64,000 bases of DNA from positions 62,001 to 126,000 of the forward strand of contig JAFLSY010000006.1 in NCBI GenBank assembly GCA_022510745.1. Direction: 5' to 3'. The notes beneath the pieces are model-generated. The model searched no databases. It had not been told where the DNA came from and was given only the letters and a program-made list of their open reading frames with translations. The translations under genes and the position numbers were made by a program. Origin of the DNA: Lachnospiraceae bacterium. GTDB taxonomy: Bacteria > Bacillota > Clostridia > Lachnospirales > Lachnospiraceae. Every line of letters begins with the position of its first letter. Within the stretch, counting starts at the first letter, position 1. Positions 8,539 through 16,505 of this stretch are shown piece by piece.

Positions 8539-9486
8539 ATGAAGGTGGATGTCATTATTCCGGTATATAAACCGGATGCATCGTTATTTAAGTTAATGGA
8601 CAGCCTAAAGGCGCAGACCGTTCCGGTTCATAATATTATTCTGATGAACACGGAAGAAAAATACTTTCAACAGTTGGTTGCCGGTATCGATTTTCATAAG
8701 AGCTACCCAAACGTAAAGGTATATCATCTTTCTAAAAAAGAATTTGATCATGGTGGAACCAGACGTCGGGGTGTGCGGAAATCGGACGCGGAAGTATTCT
8801 TGATGATGACGCAGGATGCCATGCCGGGTGACGAGCATTTAATAGAGTATCTGCTGCAGGGACTCGGTAAAGAGAATGTGGCGGTGGCTTATGCCAGGCA
8901 GCTTCCCAGAGAGGACTGCCGTCCCATTGAGCGTTACCTGCGACAATTTAATTATCCGGAAACCTCTGGGATAAAATCGGCGGAAGATTTAAAGGATTTG
9001 GGAATCAAGACCTATTTCTGCTCCAATGTGTGCTGTGCTTATCGTCGGGATATTTATGAGAAATTAGGTGGTTTTATCCGTCATACCATCTTCAATGAGG
9101 ATATGATTTATGCAGCTTCCGTTATTAAGGCAGGATATCGCATTGCTTATATGGCTGAGGCGGAAGTGATTCACTCCCACAATTATACTTGTAAACAGCA
9201 ACTTCACCGAAACTTTGATTTAGGCGTTTCCCAAGCAAAGCATCCGGAGGTGTTTGAGGGTGTTCCGTCCGAGGGAGAGGGTATCAGGAGTGTGAAGGCT
9301 ACAGCCCGGTATCTGCACAAACAGCATTTGACCATGCAGATTCCTTATTTGGTTTTGCAAAGCGCCAGCAAATATATGGGATATCTTCTGGGCAAACATT
9401 ATCGCCTGCTTCCCGCCAGGCTGGTATATGCGCTGTCCATGAATAAGGACTACTGGAGGCGGACGGAAAGACGGAAAGCTTCTTAG
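8539..9486 (+). CDS. GT2-family glycosyltransferase, rhamnosyltransferase-like
   Basis: A 315-residue inverting glycosyltransferase. The N-terminal GT-A domain shows VDVIIPVYKPD (3-13) and the acidic motif DAM at about residue 94-96 in place of the usual DxD. The FNEDM stretch near residue 190 matches the catalytic (E/N)D region of GT2 enzymes. The pattern resembles dTDP-rhamnosyltransferases. There is no membrane segment, so it would act on the cytoplasmic face. The gene follows the priming transferase with an 11-base gap; only these two polysaccharide genes are here, so the rest of the pathway must be elsewhere. Confidence 0.85.
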   Translation: MKVDVIIPVYKPDASLFKLMDSLKAQTVPVHNIILMNTEEKYFQQLVAGIDFHKSYPNVKVYHLSKKEFDHGGTRRRGVRKSDAEVFLMMTQDAMPGDEHLIEYLLQGLGKENVAVAYARQLPREDCRPIERYLRQFNYPETSGIKSAEDLKDLGIKTYFCSNVCCAYRRDIYEKLGGFIRHTIFNEDMIYAASVIKAGYRIAYMAEAEVIHSHNYTCKQQLHRNFDLGVSQAKHPEVFEGVPSEGEGIRSVKATARYLHKQHLTMQIPYLVLQSASKYMGYLLGKHYRLLPARLVYALSMNKDYWRRTERRKAS

Positions 9487-9687
9487 CAGAACTCAAACTT
9501 AAGAAATTTACATCATAGTGTTTCATTTAAGGCAGTGTGGGCAAATTTTGTTCATACTGTTTTTGCTCATTTTAAGATGCTGCAATTACCCGCATATACC
9601 TAATCATATTGTGCCAATACAATATTTATATTATAATAAATTTCAATACAGAAAATGATAGGTGGATTGAGGTTTTTGGGAGATACT

Positions 9688-10191
9688 ATGGAATTAAGAA
9701 AATATAAAACCAGAGATTCGGCAATTATATGCAGCTGGATCAAAGATGAAAAAAGTTGTTATCAATGGTGTGCCGGCATTATAGGACAATATCCACTGGC
9801 TGATAATGCTTTGAATGAACATTATGCGCCTATGATGAATTGTGATAAGTCTATTCCACTTAGTGCATTTGATGAGAAAGGAAACCTTGTAGGGCATTTG
9901 CGTATCAGGTATCCGGAAGAAGCCGATGATCATACCGTGCGTTTTGGATTTGTTATTATCGATCCTGTTTTAAGAGGACAGGGAAACGGCAAAAGAATGC
10001 TGCAGTTGGCAATAGATTATGCCAAAAACGTTTTATGCGTTTCAAAGATTACACTAGGTGTATTTACGAACAATGATCGTGCAAGATATTGCTATGAATC
10101 AGTGGGATTTCGCTCTATTGGAAAAACCGAGATTTATAAAATGCCTATCGGCGAATGGGAGTGCACGGAAATGGAGTTAATAATAACATGA
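9688..10191 (+). CDS. GNAT-family N-acetyltransferase
   Basis: A 167-residue protein with the acetyl-CoA-binding core of the GNAT fold: FGFVIIDPVLRGQGNGKRML (motif A, R/QxxGxG/A pattern) and a downstream NDRARYCYESVGF stretch (motif B). The substrate is unknown; the RimJ/RimL-like shape suggests a protein or amino-sugar amine. The start at 9688 has GGGAG a few bases upstream; an in-frame ATG at 9655 lacks a ribosome binding site. The 168 bases upstream are AT-rich and hold no gene. Confidence 0.85.
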   Translation: MELRKYKTRDSAIICSWIKDEKSCYQWCAGIIGQYPLADNALNEHYAPMMNCDKSIPLSAFDEKGNLVGHLRIRYPEEADDHTVRFGFVIIDPVLRGQGNGKRMLQLAIDYAKNVLCVSKITLGVFTNNDRARYCYESVGFRSIGKTEIYKMPIGEWECTEMELIIT

Positions 10192-10239
10192 CAGCTATAA
10201 ATTTACAGGAGCGTAACATAGTAGAAAAGGAGAGGCATT

Positions 10240-10797
10240 ATGGATTATTCCCTTCAGCAAAGAACTGAACTGATTATTGCAGAGTGCATGAAGACCAGCA
10301 GCACAAACCCGTATGAAATCTTTAACATTATCGCTCATAAGGATTTTGTCAGCACACACGGCCCTGAACATCATGTTCTTGACGGGGCGTGTATTCTGAC
10401 AGCGTTTTACAATGCAGGTGGAGTCGTGGAGCTTGACGCTGCTTTGCAGAAACTAATGTCCGAAGGGCTAAAAATGCCCGGAGCAGTCTGCGGATTGTGG
10501 GGAGTATGCGGAGCGGTTATGTCAATCGGTGCGGCGCTTGCCATCATCGACGGTTCCGGTCCTCTCTCTACCGAGGACTGGGGAAGTCATATGGAGTATA
10601 CTTCCCAGGCTCTCACAAGACTTGCTAAAATCGGCGGCCCGAGATGCTGCAAGCGTGACGCTTTCTCGTCTATGGAGCTGGCAATCGGATACATCAAAAA
10701 GCGTTATGGCATAACCCTTGACATGCCACATATCAAATGTGATTTTGCATCGAAAAATGCGGAGTGTATTGGAGAGAGATGTCCCTATAATATTTAG
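10240..10797 (+). CDS. DUF5714 domain protein
   Basis: A 185-residue protein that matches the DUF5714 pattern as I recall it: HHVLDGACILTAFYNAG, GVCGLWGVCGAVMS and GGPRCCKRD. The domain is also found fused to radical SAM proteins, but here it stands alone. Conserved Cys in GxCG, CC and the C-terminal CxxxRCP region suggest metal or cluster binding. Its biochemical role is unknown. It starts 48 bases after the GNAT gene with GGAGAGG upstream and is followed by a terminator. Confidence 0.75.
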   Translation: MDYSLQQRTELIIAECMKTSSTNPYEIFNIIAHKDFVSTHGPEHHVLDGACILTAFYNAGGVVELDAALQKLMSEGLKMPGAVCGLWGVCGAVMSIGAALAIIDGSGPLSTEDWGSHMEYTSQALTRLAKIGGPRCCKRDAFSSMELAIGYIKKRYGITLDMPHIKCDFASKNAECIGERCPYNI

Positions 10798-10819
10798 ACA
10801 AATGAATAGTGTATCGGAT

Positions 10820-10846
10820 GGGGCGAGGTAATCGCCCCTTATTTTA
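10820..10846 (+). terminator. Rho-independent terminator
   Basis: GGGGCGA 10820-10826 pairs with TCGCCCC 10832-10838 around a 5-base loop, followed by TTATTTTAT. Confidence 0.8.
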
Positions 10847-10912
10847 TACCGATGTCGTATTCATGCATCACGCAGTAGAAAATAATATTTTTATGTTTTG
10901 GTGAAAAATCTT

Positions 10913-10941
10913 TTGACATTTATATTTCATGTAACTATAAT
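10913..10941 (+). promoter_or_regulatory. Sigma-A promoter of the chemoreceptor gene
   Basis: Perfect TTGACA (10913-10918) and perfect TATAAT (10936-10941) with a 17-base spacer. Transcription would begin near 10948, leaving a 90-base leader. A sigma-28 motility promoter, often used for receptor genes, is not seen. Confidence 0.85.
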
Positions 10942-11038
10942 GTTAATATGACTGAAAGTTTCAAGATTCAGCTCCTTAAAATAGTGTGGGGAGTTTGAGT
11001 ACAATATTAATATTGATGTATTGCGGAGGATATGTGTG

Positions 11039-12748
11039 ATGAAATTGAACATGAGCACAAAAGTATTATTACTTGCTGTTCTGCCATTACTGTCACTGGG
11101 AATCGCAGTTCTGGTGGTCAGCAATCTGAGAGTTAACACGGTAGTGACCGGGACCCTTGAGAATGGACTGCGAACCACAGCGGTAGCAATGGTTGAGTCC
11201 CTGCAGGGGCTTAACGATGATTCGTACTATGTCGGTGAGGATGATGATCTGTACAAGGGTGATTATAATATTACCGAGCATACCGAGCTGGTAGATAGAG
11301 TAAAGATGGAAGGCGGTACGGATGTTACAGTTTTCTTTGGTGAAATGCGTTATATGACTTCCATTTTAAATGAGGATGGGTCGCGTGCCTTGAGAACGCG
11401 GGCGGATGACCCGGCGATCATCACGAATGTATTAAACGGCGGGCAGGAATATTTTTCCACGTCAGTAACCGTAAGAGGAAATAAGTATTTCGGTTATTAT
11501 GTACCGGTTATTGACCAGACCACGGGGCAGGTTGTTGGTATGGTATCCGCCATCATGCCGCAGGCGTCTGCAAGGTCTGCAATTAATAACATCTTATACA
11601 TGCTTGCTGCTATAGTCTTTGGTGTTGTTATTGTGTCCATAGTAATTATCCTCATAATAGTAGGCGGGCTGTCTAAGAAACTCAAAGCATGTATAGGCGG
11701 ATTGAGACAGCTTTCAAAGGGTGTACTCACTTTTAAGTTTGGCGACGAACTGCTTGGCGGTACAGATGAGATCGGTGAGATCTGCAGAACCGTCAAAATG
11801 GTGAGAGAAGAACTGAAAGTCATTGTTGGCGATATTAAAGGTGTCAGCGATCAGTTATTGGATGAATCCCATACGCTGAGTGATAAGACCAATGATACAA
11901 GCGACCATGTGGACCAGATGGAGAAGGCAATCGGTGAGATTGCAATCGGCGCTACCAATCAGGCACAAGAGACGCAGGATGCATCAGATAATATTATTAC
12001 CATGGGTAATATGATTGAAGAGACGGTAGATGAACTGGCTGGCTTAAGCGAGAGTGCAAAATCCATGAAAGAGCGTGGTGAGGCTGCAATCAAAGCGCTT
12101 CGTGAGCTGCAGGATACCAACAAGAAGACGAGTTCGTCTATCGATATCATCTATGAGCAGACCAATGTAACGAATGAATCTGCACAGAAGATTAAAGAAG
12201 CAACCACGTTGATTACCGATATTGCGGGAGAAACGAATCTGCTTTCACTGAATGCATCAATTGAGGCGGCGCGCGCCGGTGAGCAGGGTAGAGGTTTCGC
12301 CGTAGTTGCGGCACAGATTCAGAAGCTTGCGGAACAGTCCAATGAATCTGCTAAGCAGATTGAGAGTATCATTTTATCCCTGATAGCGGATTCCGATAAA
12401 GCAGTTTCAACAATGAATGAAGTGAAAGAGATTATTGGTCAGCAGAGTGAGAATGTTGCTAACACAAATACGCAGGTTAATAATCTGTTGCAGGATGTAG
12501 AAGAATCTCTTGCAGAAATCGAGGAAGTAGTTGACAAGACGAACAGAATCAATGAAGTGAGAAGCAGCGTAATAGATACGGTACAGAGCCTGTCAGCAAT
12601 TGCACAGGAGAACGCAGCAAGTTCACAGGAGACATCGGCTTCTGTTACGGAAATCAACAGTATTGTTAGCGAAATCGCTACCAATGCAACAGATCTTAAG
12701 GAGATTTCTTACAAACTGGGCGAAAGTGTATCTATGTTCCAGATTTAA
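11039..12748 (+). CDS. Methyl-accepting chemotaxis protein
   Basis: A 569-residue chemoreceptor. One membrane helix (about 10-32) is followed by an extracellular single-Cache sensor of about 150 residues (ending near ...[20 protein letters not shown]), a second membrane helix at about 190-212, a HAMP domain, and the long coiled-coil signalling domain with the hairpin tip [20 protein letters not shown] that contacts CheA/CheW. The ligand cannot be told. The ATG at 11039 is chosen because GCGGAGG lies about 10 bases upstream; the frame extends to a TTG at 11021 inside the ribosome binding site. No che genes are in the window. Confidence 0.93.
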   Translation: MKLNMSTKVLLLAVLPLLSLGIAVLVVSNLRVNTVVTGTLENGLRTTAVAMVESLQGLNDDSYYVGEDDDLYKGDYNITEHTELVDRVKMEGGTDVTVFFGEMRYMTSILNEDGSRALRTRADDPAIITNVLNGGQEYFSTSVTVRGNKYFGYYVPVIDQTTGQVVGMVSAIMPQASARSAINNILYMLAAIVFGVVIVSIVIILIIVGGLSKKLKACIGGLRQLSKGVLTFKFGDELLGGTDEIGEICRTVKMVREELKVIVGDIKGVSDQLLDESHTLSDKTNDTSDHVDQMEKAIGEIAIGATNQAQETQDASDNIITMGNMIEETVDELAGLSESAKSMKERGEAAIKALRELQDTNKKTSSSIDIIYEQTNVTNESAQKIKEATTLITDIAGETNLLSLNASIEAARAGEQGRGFAVVAAQIQKLAEQSNESAKQIESIILSLIADSDKAVSTMNEVKEIIGQQSENVANTNTQVNNLLQDVEESLAEIEEVVDKTNRINEVRSSVIDTVQSLSAIAQENAASSQETSASVTEINSIVSEIATNATDLKEISYKLGESVSMFQI

Positions 12749-12800
12749 GAGTCGATGAACATCATATTAAAAGAAATGCGATAAGGTGTACCAAATACAT

Positions 12801-12845
12801 AAAGAAACTCCGGAGAGGTGTGGCTCTCTGGAGTTTCTTTTTAAA
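12801..12845 (+). terminator. Rho-independent terminator
   Basis: AAGAAACTCCGGAGAG pairs with CTCTCTGGAGTTTCTT around a short loop and ends in a T tract. One mismatch only. Confidence 0.85.
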
Positions 12846-12866
12846 CTAATTATCAATGAGGTCGCT

Positions 12867-13190
12867 ATGATAGGAGAGTTTGTTAAAGTAATCGTGGACA
12901 GACCGCTTGGCAGTTATCATCCGGAATACAAAGATATGTATTATCCTGTAAATTATGGTTATGTGGAAGGGATTATGGCTCCGGATGGAGAAGAGCAGGA
13001 TGCTTATATTTTAGGTGTCCATACTGCAGTTAAAGAATTTACGGGAAAAGTCATTGCTATCATTCATAGGTTTGATGATATAGAAGAAAAATGGGTAGTT
13101 GCGCCAGATCATATGAGTTTTAGCGTGGAAGAAATTGCAGAACAAGTAAGATTTCAAGAACAGTATTTTAAATATAAAATAATAGTGTAA
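12867..13190 (+). CDS. Short inorganic pyrophosphatase-like protein
   Basis: A 107-residue protein resembling family I soluble inorganic pyrophosphatase (PPi hydrolysis). The stretch VIVDRPLGSYHP...YPVNYGYVEG and the acidic DGEEQDAYILG (a DxxxxDV-like metal site) fit the family. It is much shorter than the usual 170-180 residues, but a short clostridial variant of this kind is known. ATG at 12867 has TGAGG upstream. Whether this compact form is a true pyrophosphatase is not certain. Confidence 0.75.
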   Translation: MIGEFVKVIVDRPLGSYHPEYKDMYYPVNYGYVEGIMAPDGEEQDAYILGVHTAVKEFTGKVIAIIHRFDDIEEKWVVAPDHMSFSVEEIAEQVRFQEQYFKYKIIV

Positions 13191-13197
13191 ATCGGGG

Positions 13198-13380
13198 GTT
13201 ATGCAGTAAGCCCAAAAAGAAAAGCGGGTGCAATCCCCCGCTTTCCGGCTCTGTCGTTATGTTTGCTGTGTAGATTTGTGTGCTGTGCACACAAAAAGCG
13301 GGTGATGTAAATCGGATCATACCTATGCTCAAAACACTAGGTAGAAAGGCACTTTGCACATCATCCCTTTAAAGTGTAAT
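13198..13380. repeat. Degraded left end of a tRNA-Gly element (copy A)
   Basis: About 165 bases here align well by eye with 15862-16028 (copy B). Shared pieces in order: an AGCGGG/CCCGCT hairpin, a TGTGTGC...GCACACA hairpin, the att-like core AAAGCGGGTGATG (13302 on), then AGGTAGAAAGG, GCACATC and TTTAAAGTGTAAT. Differences in the stems are partly compensatory (GCGGG here, GCAGG in B). The core differs from tRNA-Gly by one base and then diverges, so this copy is no longer an exact att site. I read it as the scar of an older insertion. Confidence 0.55.
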
Positions 13381-13412
13381 AAAAGCAGCCTACCCCTTAG
13401 AGTAGGCTGTTG
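13376..13412 (-). terminator. Likely terminator of the YD-repeat lipoprotein gene
   Basis: CAGCCTAC 13386-13393 pairs with GTAGGCTG 13402-13409. On the minus strand the hairpin is followed by GCTTTTATT. It lies 35 bases past the stop codon of the minus-strand gene. Confidence 0.6.
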
Positions 13413-13446
13413 TCATTTGGGAGTTAGTCAGGTGTTCCTGACCGTC

Positions 13447-14907
13447 CTATTCACGTATGCTGCCATCCGGGTTATATTCAGTTATTATTGTGCTGCCATC
13501 CGGGTTATACCATGTCAGCTTCGTTATGTTGCCGGCTGCATCATACTCATACTCATACCAACCACGTATACTGCCATCCGAGTTGTACCATGTATCCTTC
13601 GTGTTGTTGCCGGCTGCATCATGTTCAAATTCTACCCACTCACTTATGCTGCCATCCGGGTTATACCATGTTTCTTTTACTGTGTTGCCGTCCGTATCAT
13701 ATTCAAATTCAAACCAATAATCTATAGTGCCATCCGGGTTATACCATGTTCCTTTTGTTTGGTTGCCGTGCCCATCATATTCATATTCATACGATAAGCT
13801 GCCATCTGGATTATAGTGTGTAGCTTTCATAAGATATCCATCCGCATCATATTCATCCTCATACGATAAGCTGCCATCTGAGTTATACCCTGTTTCTTTT
13901 GTTCTGTTGCCGTCCGCATCATATTCATGCTCAGCCCAATAATCTATAGTGCCATCCGGGTTATAGAATGTATCCTTCGTTCTGTTGCCGTGCGTATCAT
14001 ATTCAAATTCAAACCAATAATCTATAGTGCCATCCGGGTTATACCGTGTTCCTTTTGTTTCGTTGCCGTGCGTATCATATTCATTTTCATACCAATAATC
14101 TATAGTGCCATCCGGGTTATAGTATGTGTCTTTTACTATGTTGCCGTCCGCATCATATTCAAGCTCAACCCAATAATCTATATGGCCATCCGGGTCGTAC
14201 CTTGTAACTTTTGTGTTGTTGCCATTCGCATCATATTCATACTCATGCGATAAGCTGCCATCCGGGTTATAGAATGTATCTTTCGTTCTGTTGCCGAGCG
14301 CATCATATTCAAACTCAACCCAAAAATCTATGCTGCCATCCGGGTTATAGTATGTAACTTTTGTTTCGTTGCCGAGCGCATCATATTCACACTCATACCA
14401 ACTGCGTATGCTGCCATCCGGGTTGTACCATGTAACTTTTGTGTTGTTGCCATTCGCATCATATTCACACTCATACCAACTGTGTATGCTGCCATCCGGG
14501 TTATACCATGTTCCTTTTGTTTCGTTGCCGAGCGCATCATATTCACATTCAACCCACTCACGTATAGTGCCATCCGGGTTATACCATGTTCCTTTTGTTT
14601 CGTTTCCGTCAGCGTCATATTCAAACTCAACCCAAAAATCTATGCTGCCATCCGGGTTATACACTGTTTGCTTCGTAATATTCCCGTCTGCATCATATTC
14701 GACTAACGCATAACTGCCATCCGGATAATAGATTTCTTCAACGCTGCCGCTTGGTTCCACGTGGTCGCCTGAATCAACGCTGCCGCTTGGTTCCACGTGG
14801 TCACTTGGTTCCGCACTGCCGCTTGGCTCCACACTGTTACCGCAGCCCGAAAGCATCATTGCCGCTATGGCTGCAAACATTATTACCGTTAAACCCCTCT
14901 TTTTCAT
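13447..14907 (-). CDS. Lipoprotein with about 16 tandem YD-like repeats
   Basis: A 486-residue predicted lipoprotein. Residues 1-22 are a signal peptide ending in a lipobox (MMLSGCG). A linker with EPSGS/DHVEPSGSV repeats follows, then about 16 tandem repeats of 22-26 residues with the consensus YNPDGSIDxWxExEYDAxGNxTKxTx. This is the YD/RHS-type beta-repeat, here without any RHS core or toxin domain. Such proteins are surface-exposed and may bind carbohydrate or partner proteins. ATG at 14907 is chosen; a GTG at 14925 in the same frame is possible. The gene sits between degraded element ends, so it is likely cargo of an older insertion. Confidence 0.85.
   Translation of the reverse strand: MKKRGLTVIMFAAIAAMMLSGCGNSVEPSGSAEPSDHVEPSGSVDSGDHVEPSGSVEEIYYPDGSYALVEYDADGNITKQTVYNPDGSIDFWVEFEYDADGNETKGTWYNPDGTIREWVECEYDALGNETKGTWYNPDGSIHSWYECEYDANGNNTKVTWYNPDGSIRSWYECEYDALGNETKVTYYNPDGSIDFWVEFEYDALGNRTKDTFYNPDGSLSHEYEYDANGNNTKVTRYDPDGHIDYWVELEYDADGNIVKDTYYNPDGTIDYWYENEYDTHGNETKGTRYNPDGTIDYWFEFEYDTHGNRTKDTFYNPDGTIDYWAEHEYDADGNRTKETGYNSDGSLSYEDEYDADGYLMKATHYNPDGSLSYEYEYDGHGNQTKGTWYNPDGTIDYWFEFEYDTDGNTVKETWYNPDGSISEWVEFEHDAAGNNTKDTWYNSDGSIRGWYEYEYDAAGNITKLTWYNPDGSTIITEYNPDGSIRE
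13450..14740 (-). repeat. Coding tandem repeat, unit about 66-78 bp
   Basis: The array inside the YD-repeat gene. Units begin at TAYAACCCGGATGGC (minus strand) and differ by whole codons: long units of 26 codons and short ones of about 22-24 codons that lack the IDxWx part. Near-identical units make copy-number change by recombination likely. The array produces long open frames on both strands that are artefacts. Confidence 0.85.
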
Positions 14908-15159
14908 ATCTGTCTCTCTTTCCACCGCTTTAGCGGCTATTTTGTAGTGTATATTTCCCTATTTGAACGGTGATGGGCAATTCTCGTTGACCGTTAATAA
15001 CGTTTAATTAATAATGATGATAACATAAGAGAAAGTAAATGAAAATAGATAGTTTTTGGGTGTGTTATTATATGATCAGAAAAGGAAAAGAGCGGTACAA
15101 AATGTTAGAAGGTGATTTGCCGCCCGGAGCATTGAAATCTCTCCTTTGGACTAAAGGTG

Positions 15160-15216
15160 CCTGTTTCTGCGCACACAAAAAGCAGGTGATTGCACATCTT
15201 CTTTTTAAAGTGTAAC
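15160..15216. repeat. Short degraded left end of a tRNA-Gly element (copy C)
   Basis: GCGCACACAAAAAGCAGGTGATTGCACATCTTC-like sequence: the first half matches the att core side of copy B (CACACAAAAAGCAGGTGAT), the second half its right side (GCACATCTTCTTTTTAAAGTGTAA). The 50 or so bases between them in copy B are missing, as if by deletion. Confidence 0.5.
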
Positions 15217-15253
15217 AAAGAACAAAATCAACGTTTGGCTATTTCAATCCTGT

Positions 15254-15484
15254 CTACATCAAACCGATTGCTTTCATGGCTTCCTCTGATGAGACAAAAG
15301 ATTTGCAGTCGGGGTCTTCCTTTATTTCTGCCAACATTTTTTTATCCCATTCATCAGGGGAAACAGTTTCCACACTATCCCAGTCAAAGGAAAAATGTTT
15401 GGTAATCATATCCCAAATTTTTTCTGCCTCAATATCACTCATAACGGTAACTGCACCAAGTATTCTTTCTTTTACTGCACTCAT
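15254..15484 (-). CDS. Probable antitoxin of a RelE/ParE-type pair
   Basis: A 76-residue acidic protein encoded 14 bases downstream of a RelE-like toxin. It has a predicted helical N-terminus (MSAVKERILGAVTVMSDIEAEKIWDMI) and an acidic C-terminus with a DEWDKKMLAEIKEDPDCKSFVSSEEAM pattern, as in small antitoxins that wrap the toxin. The helical opening resembles antitoxins seen beside RelE toxins in Clostridia, but the DNA-binding fold is not clear. The order toxin first, antitoxin second is like higBA. Confidence 0.7.
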   Translation of the reverse strand: MSAVKERILGAVTVMSDIEAEKIWDMITKHFSFDWDSVETVSPDEWDKKMLAEIKEDPDCKSFVSSEEAMKAIGLM

Positions 15485-15498
15485 ATAAAAGCCTCCTT

Positions 15499-15729
15499 TT
15501 ACTTGTAAATCTGTCCACGGCTGTCGATCTTGTTAATATATAGTATGTCCCCGTTGCGGTCAAAAATAACTCGGTAATCTCCAATACGCAGACGATAACC
15601 ATCTTCTCCCTGTAATTTCTTCACATCACCCTTAGGAAGCTGGTTGATAGCATCTACAATACGAACACGTGTAGGCTTATCCTGCTTATTCAAAAATTTA
15701 ATAGCTTGCTTTGAATAATTTACAAGCAT
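15499..15729 (-). CDS. RelE/ParE-family toxin
   Basis: A 76-residue basic protein with the RelE fold pattern: N-terminal YSKQAIKFLNKQDKPTRVRIVDAI, then LQGEDGYRLRIGDYRVIFDRNGDILYINKIDSRGQIYK, where the RLRIGDYRVIF strand and the basic C-terminal residues are typical of mRNA interferases or gyrase poisons of this superfamily. The ATG at 15729 is better spaced from GGGGAG than the one at 15732. The pair lies between element-end scars (copy C and copy B), a common place for stability modules. Confidence 0.83.
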   Translation of the reverse strand: MLVNYSKQAIKFLNKQDKPTRVRIVDAINQLPKGDVKKLQGEDGYRLRIGDYRVIFDRNGDILYINKIDSRGQIYK

Positions 15730-15837
15730 CATATCTCCCCTAAAAATATGATATTTTGACTTTAGCGATTATGTGTTTATATTATACTACAGCAAATAAA
15801 AGAAGTCCATTAATTTAGCAGTTACACAAAAGGATTA

Positions 15838-16040
15838 GGCATCAAGGTTTCCCGACCAAAAAATAAAGCAAGGTGTAATCCCCTGCTTTCCGGCTTCGCC
15901 GGTATGTCTGCTCCACAGACTTGTGTGCTGCACACACAAAAAGCAGGTGATGGGAATCGAAAATTTAACCTGTTAAAAAATGTAGGTAGAAAGGGGCTTC
16001 GCACATCTTCTTTTTAAAGTGTAATCAAAAGTGTAATCAA
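15838..16040. repeat. Element left-end region (copy B) with integrase arm-type repeats
   Basis: Contains the exact attL at 15940-15961. At 15845-15871 there is a second, older att-like stretch (TTTCCCGACCAAAAAATAAAG) resembling the sequence just inside the right end (23623-23650). GTGTAATCAA occurs twice, at 16019-16028 and 16031-16040; the same 10-mer occurs twice at the right end. These are candidate arm-type binding sites for the integrase. Confidence 0.6.
15940..15961. other. Left attachment site (attL) of the tRNA-Gly element
   Basis: These 22 bases, beginning AAAGCAGGTGATGG, are identical to 23647-23668, which is the 3' end of tRNA-Gly plus two flanking bases. The match stops at both sides. 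This is the direct repeat left by integration of the element into the tRNA 3' end. Confidence 0.85.
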
Positions 16041-16060
16041 AATTCACACGGTATGTAATT

Positions 16061-16090
16061 AAGGCTGATTAAGTTCAGCCTTTTTTATTT
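16061..16090 (+). terminator. Rho-independent terminator near the element left end
   Basis: AAGGCTGA 16061-16068 pairs with TCAGCCTT 16075-16082, then TTTTTTATTT. No plus-strand gene ends just upstream in the integrated form. In the excised circle the integrase gene (ending at 23560) would read across the joined att site toward this terminator. Confidence 0.75.
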
Positions 16091-16118
16091 GTGAACGAAG
16101 AACTATTTAATTATAACA

Positions 16119-16139
16119 ATAACACAAAAAATGTGTTAT
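16119..16139. promoter_or_regulatory. Inverted repeat upstream of the element's first gene
   Basis: ATAACACA 16119-16126 and TGTGTTAT 16132-16139, perfect 8-bp arms with a 5-base A loop, 31 bases before the first start codon. Probably an operator or leader hairpin. Confidence 0.45.
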
Positions 16140-16169
16140 GCAAATAGAAAGTGAAAAGGAGAAAAGACT

Positions 16170-16505
16170 ATGAAGAAACTGAACTTATTCCAAAAATTTG
16201 ATTTTGCCGCTTGGCAGAAAGGTAAAGCATTCATGGTACAGGGTATCAGGTACAATGAGAAAAAGGGTTGTGTGTCATTGGATGTGATCATTGTAGAAGA
16301 TAACACGAATTATGGTGATGCTTCCGTGAGCAATCTTTTTGAAAAATTCAAAGTACATTGTATCAAGGATACAGATGATGATGATACCGAGAAATATCAA
16401 ATCAGGGATATGATACGCTTTACCAGTGTAGGCAAATGTACTGTATGGGGAGACTATGCAAGCCAGCTTAGCGTGGAAGCGGTCGTTGAGGTGGTAAAAC
16501 AATGA
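16170..16505 (+). CDS. Conserved-type element protein upstream of the TcpA gene, unknown function
   Basis: A 111-residue soluble protein with no membrane segment and no motif I can name. It has AAAGGAG upstream and overlaps the TcpA-like gene by four bases (ATGA), so translation is coupled. In Tn916/ICEBs1-type elements the gene before the coupling protein is a small DUF961 or DUF961-like protein; position and size fit, but the sequence match is too weak for me to assert it. The central acidic run (DTDDDDTEKY) may bind metal or be a linker. Confidence 0.6.
   Translation: MKKLNLFQKFDFAAWQKGKAFMVQGIRYNEKKGCVSLDVIIVEDNTNYGDASVSNLFEKFKVHCIKDTDDDDTEKYQIRDMIRFTSVGKCTVWGDYASQLSVEAVVEVVKQ

Noticed and set aside
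13354-14713. Several long plus-strand ORFs opposite the YD-repeat gene
   Set aside because: They mirror the tandem repeat on the other strand, are full of Cys/Pro/Ile repeats and have no ribosome binding sites. They exist only because the repeat period is a multiple of three.
15072-15215. 47-codon plus-strand ORF reading through copy C of the att-like repeat
   Set aside because: No ribosome binding site and its second half is element-end sequence; more likely chance.
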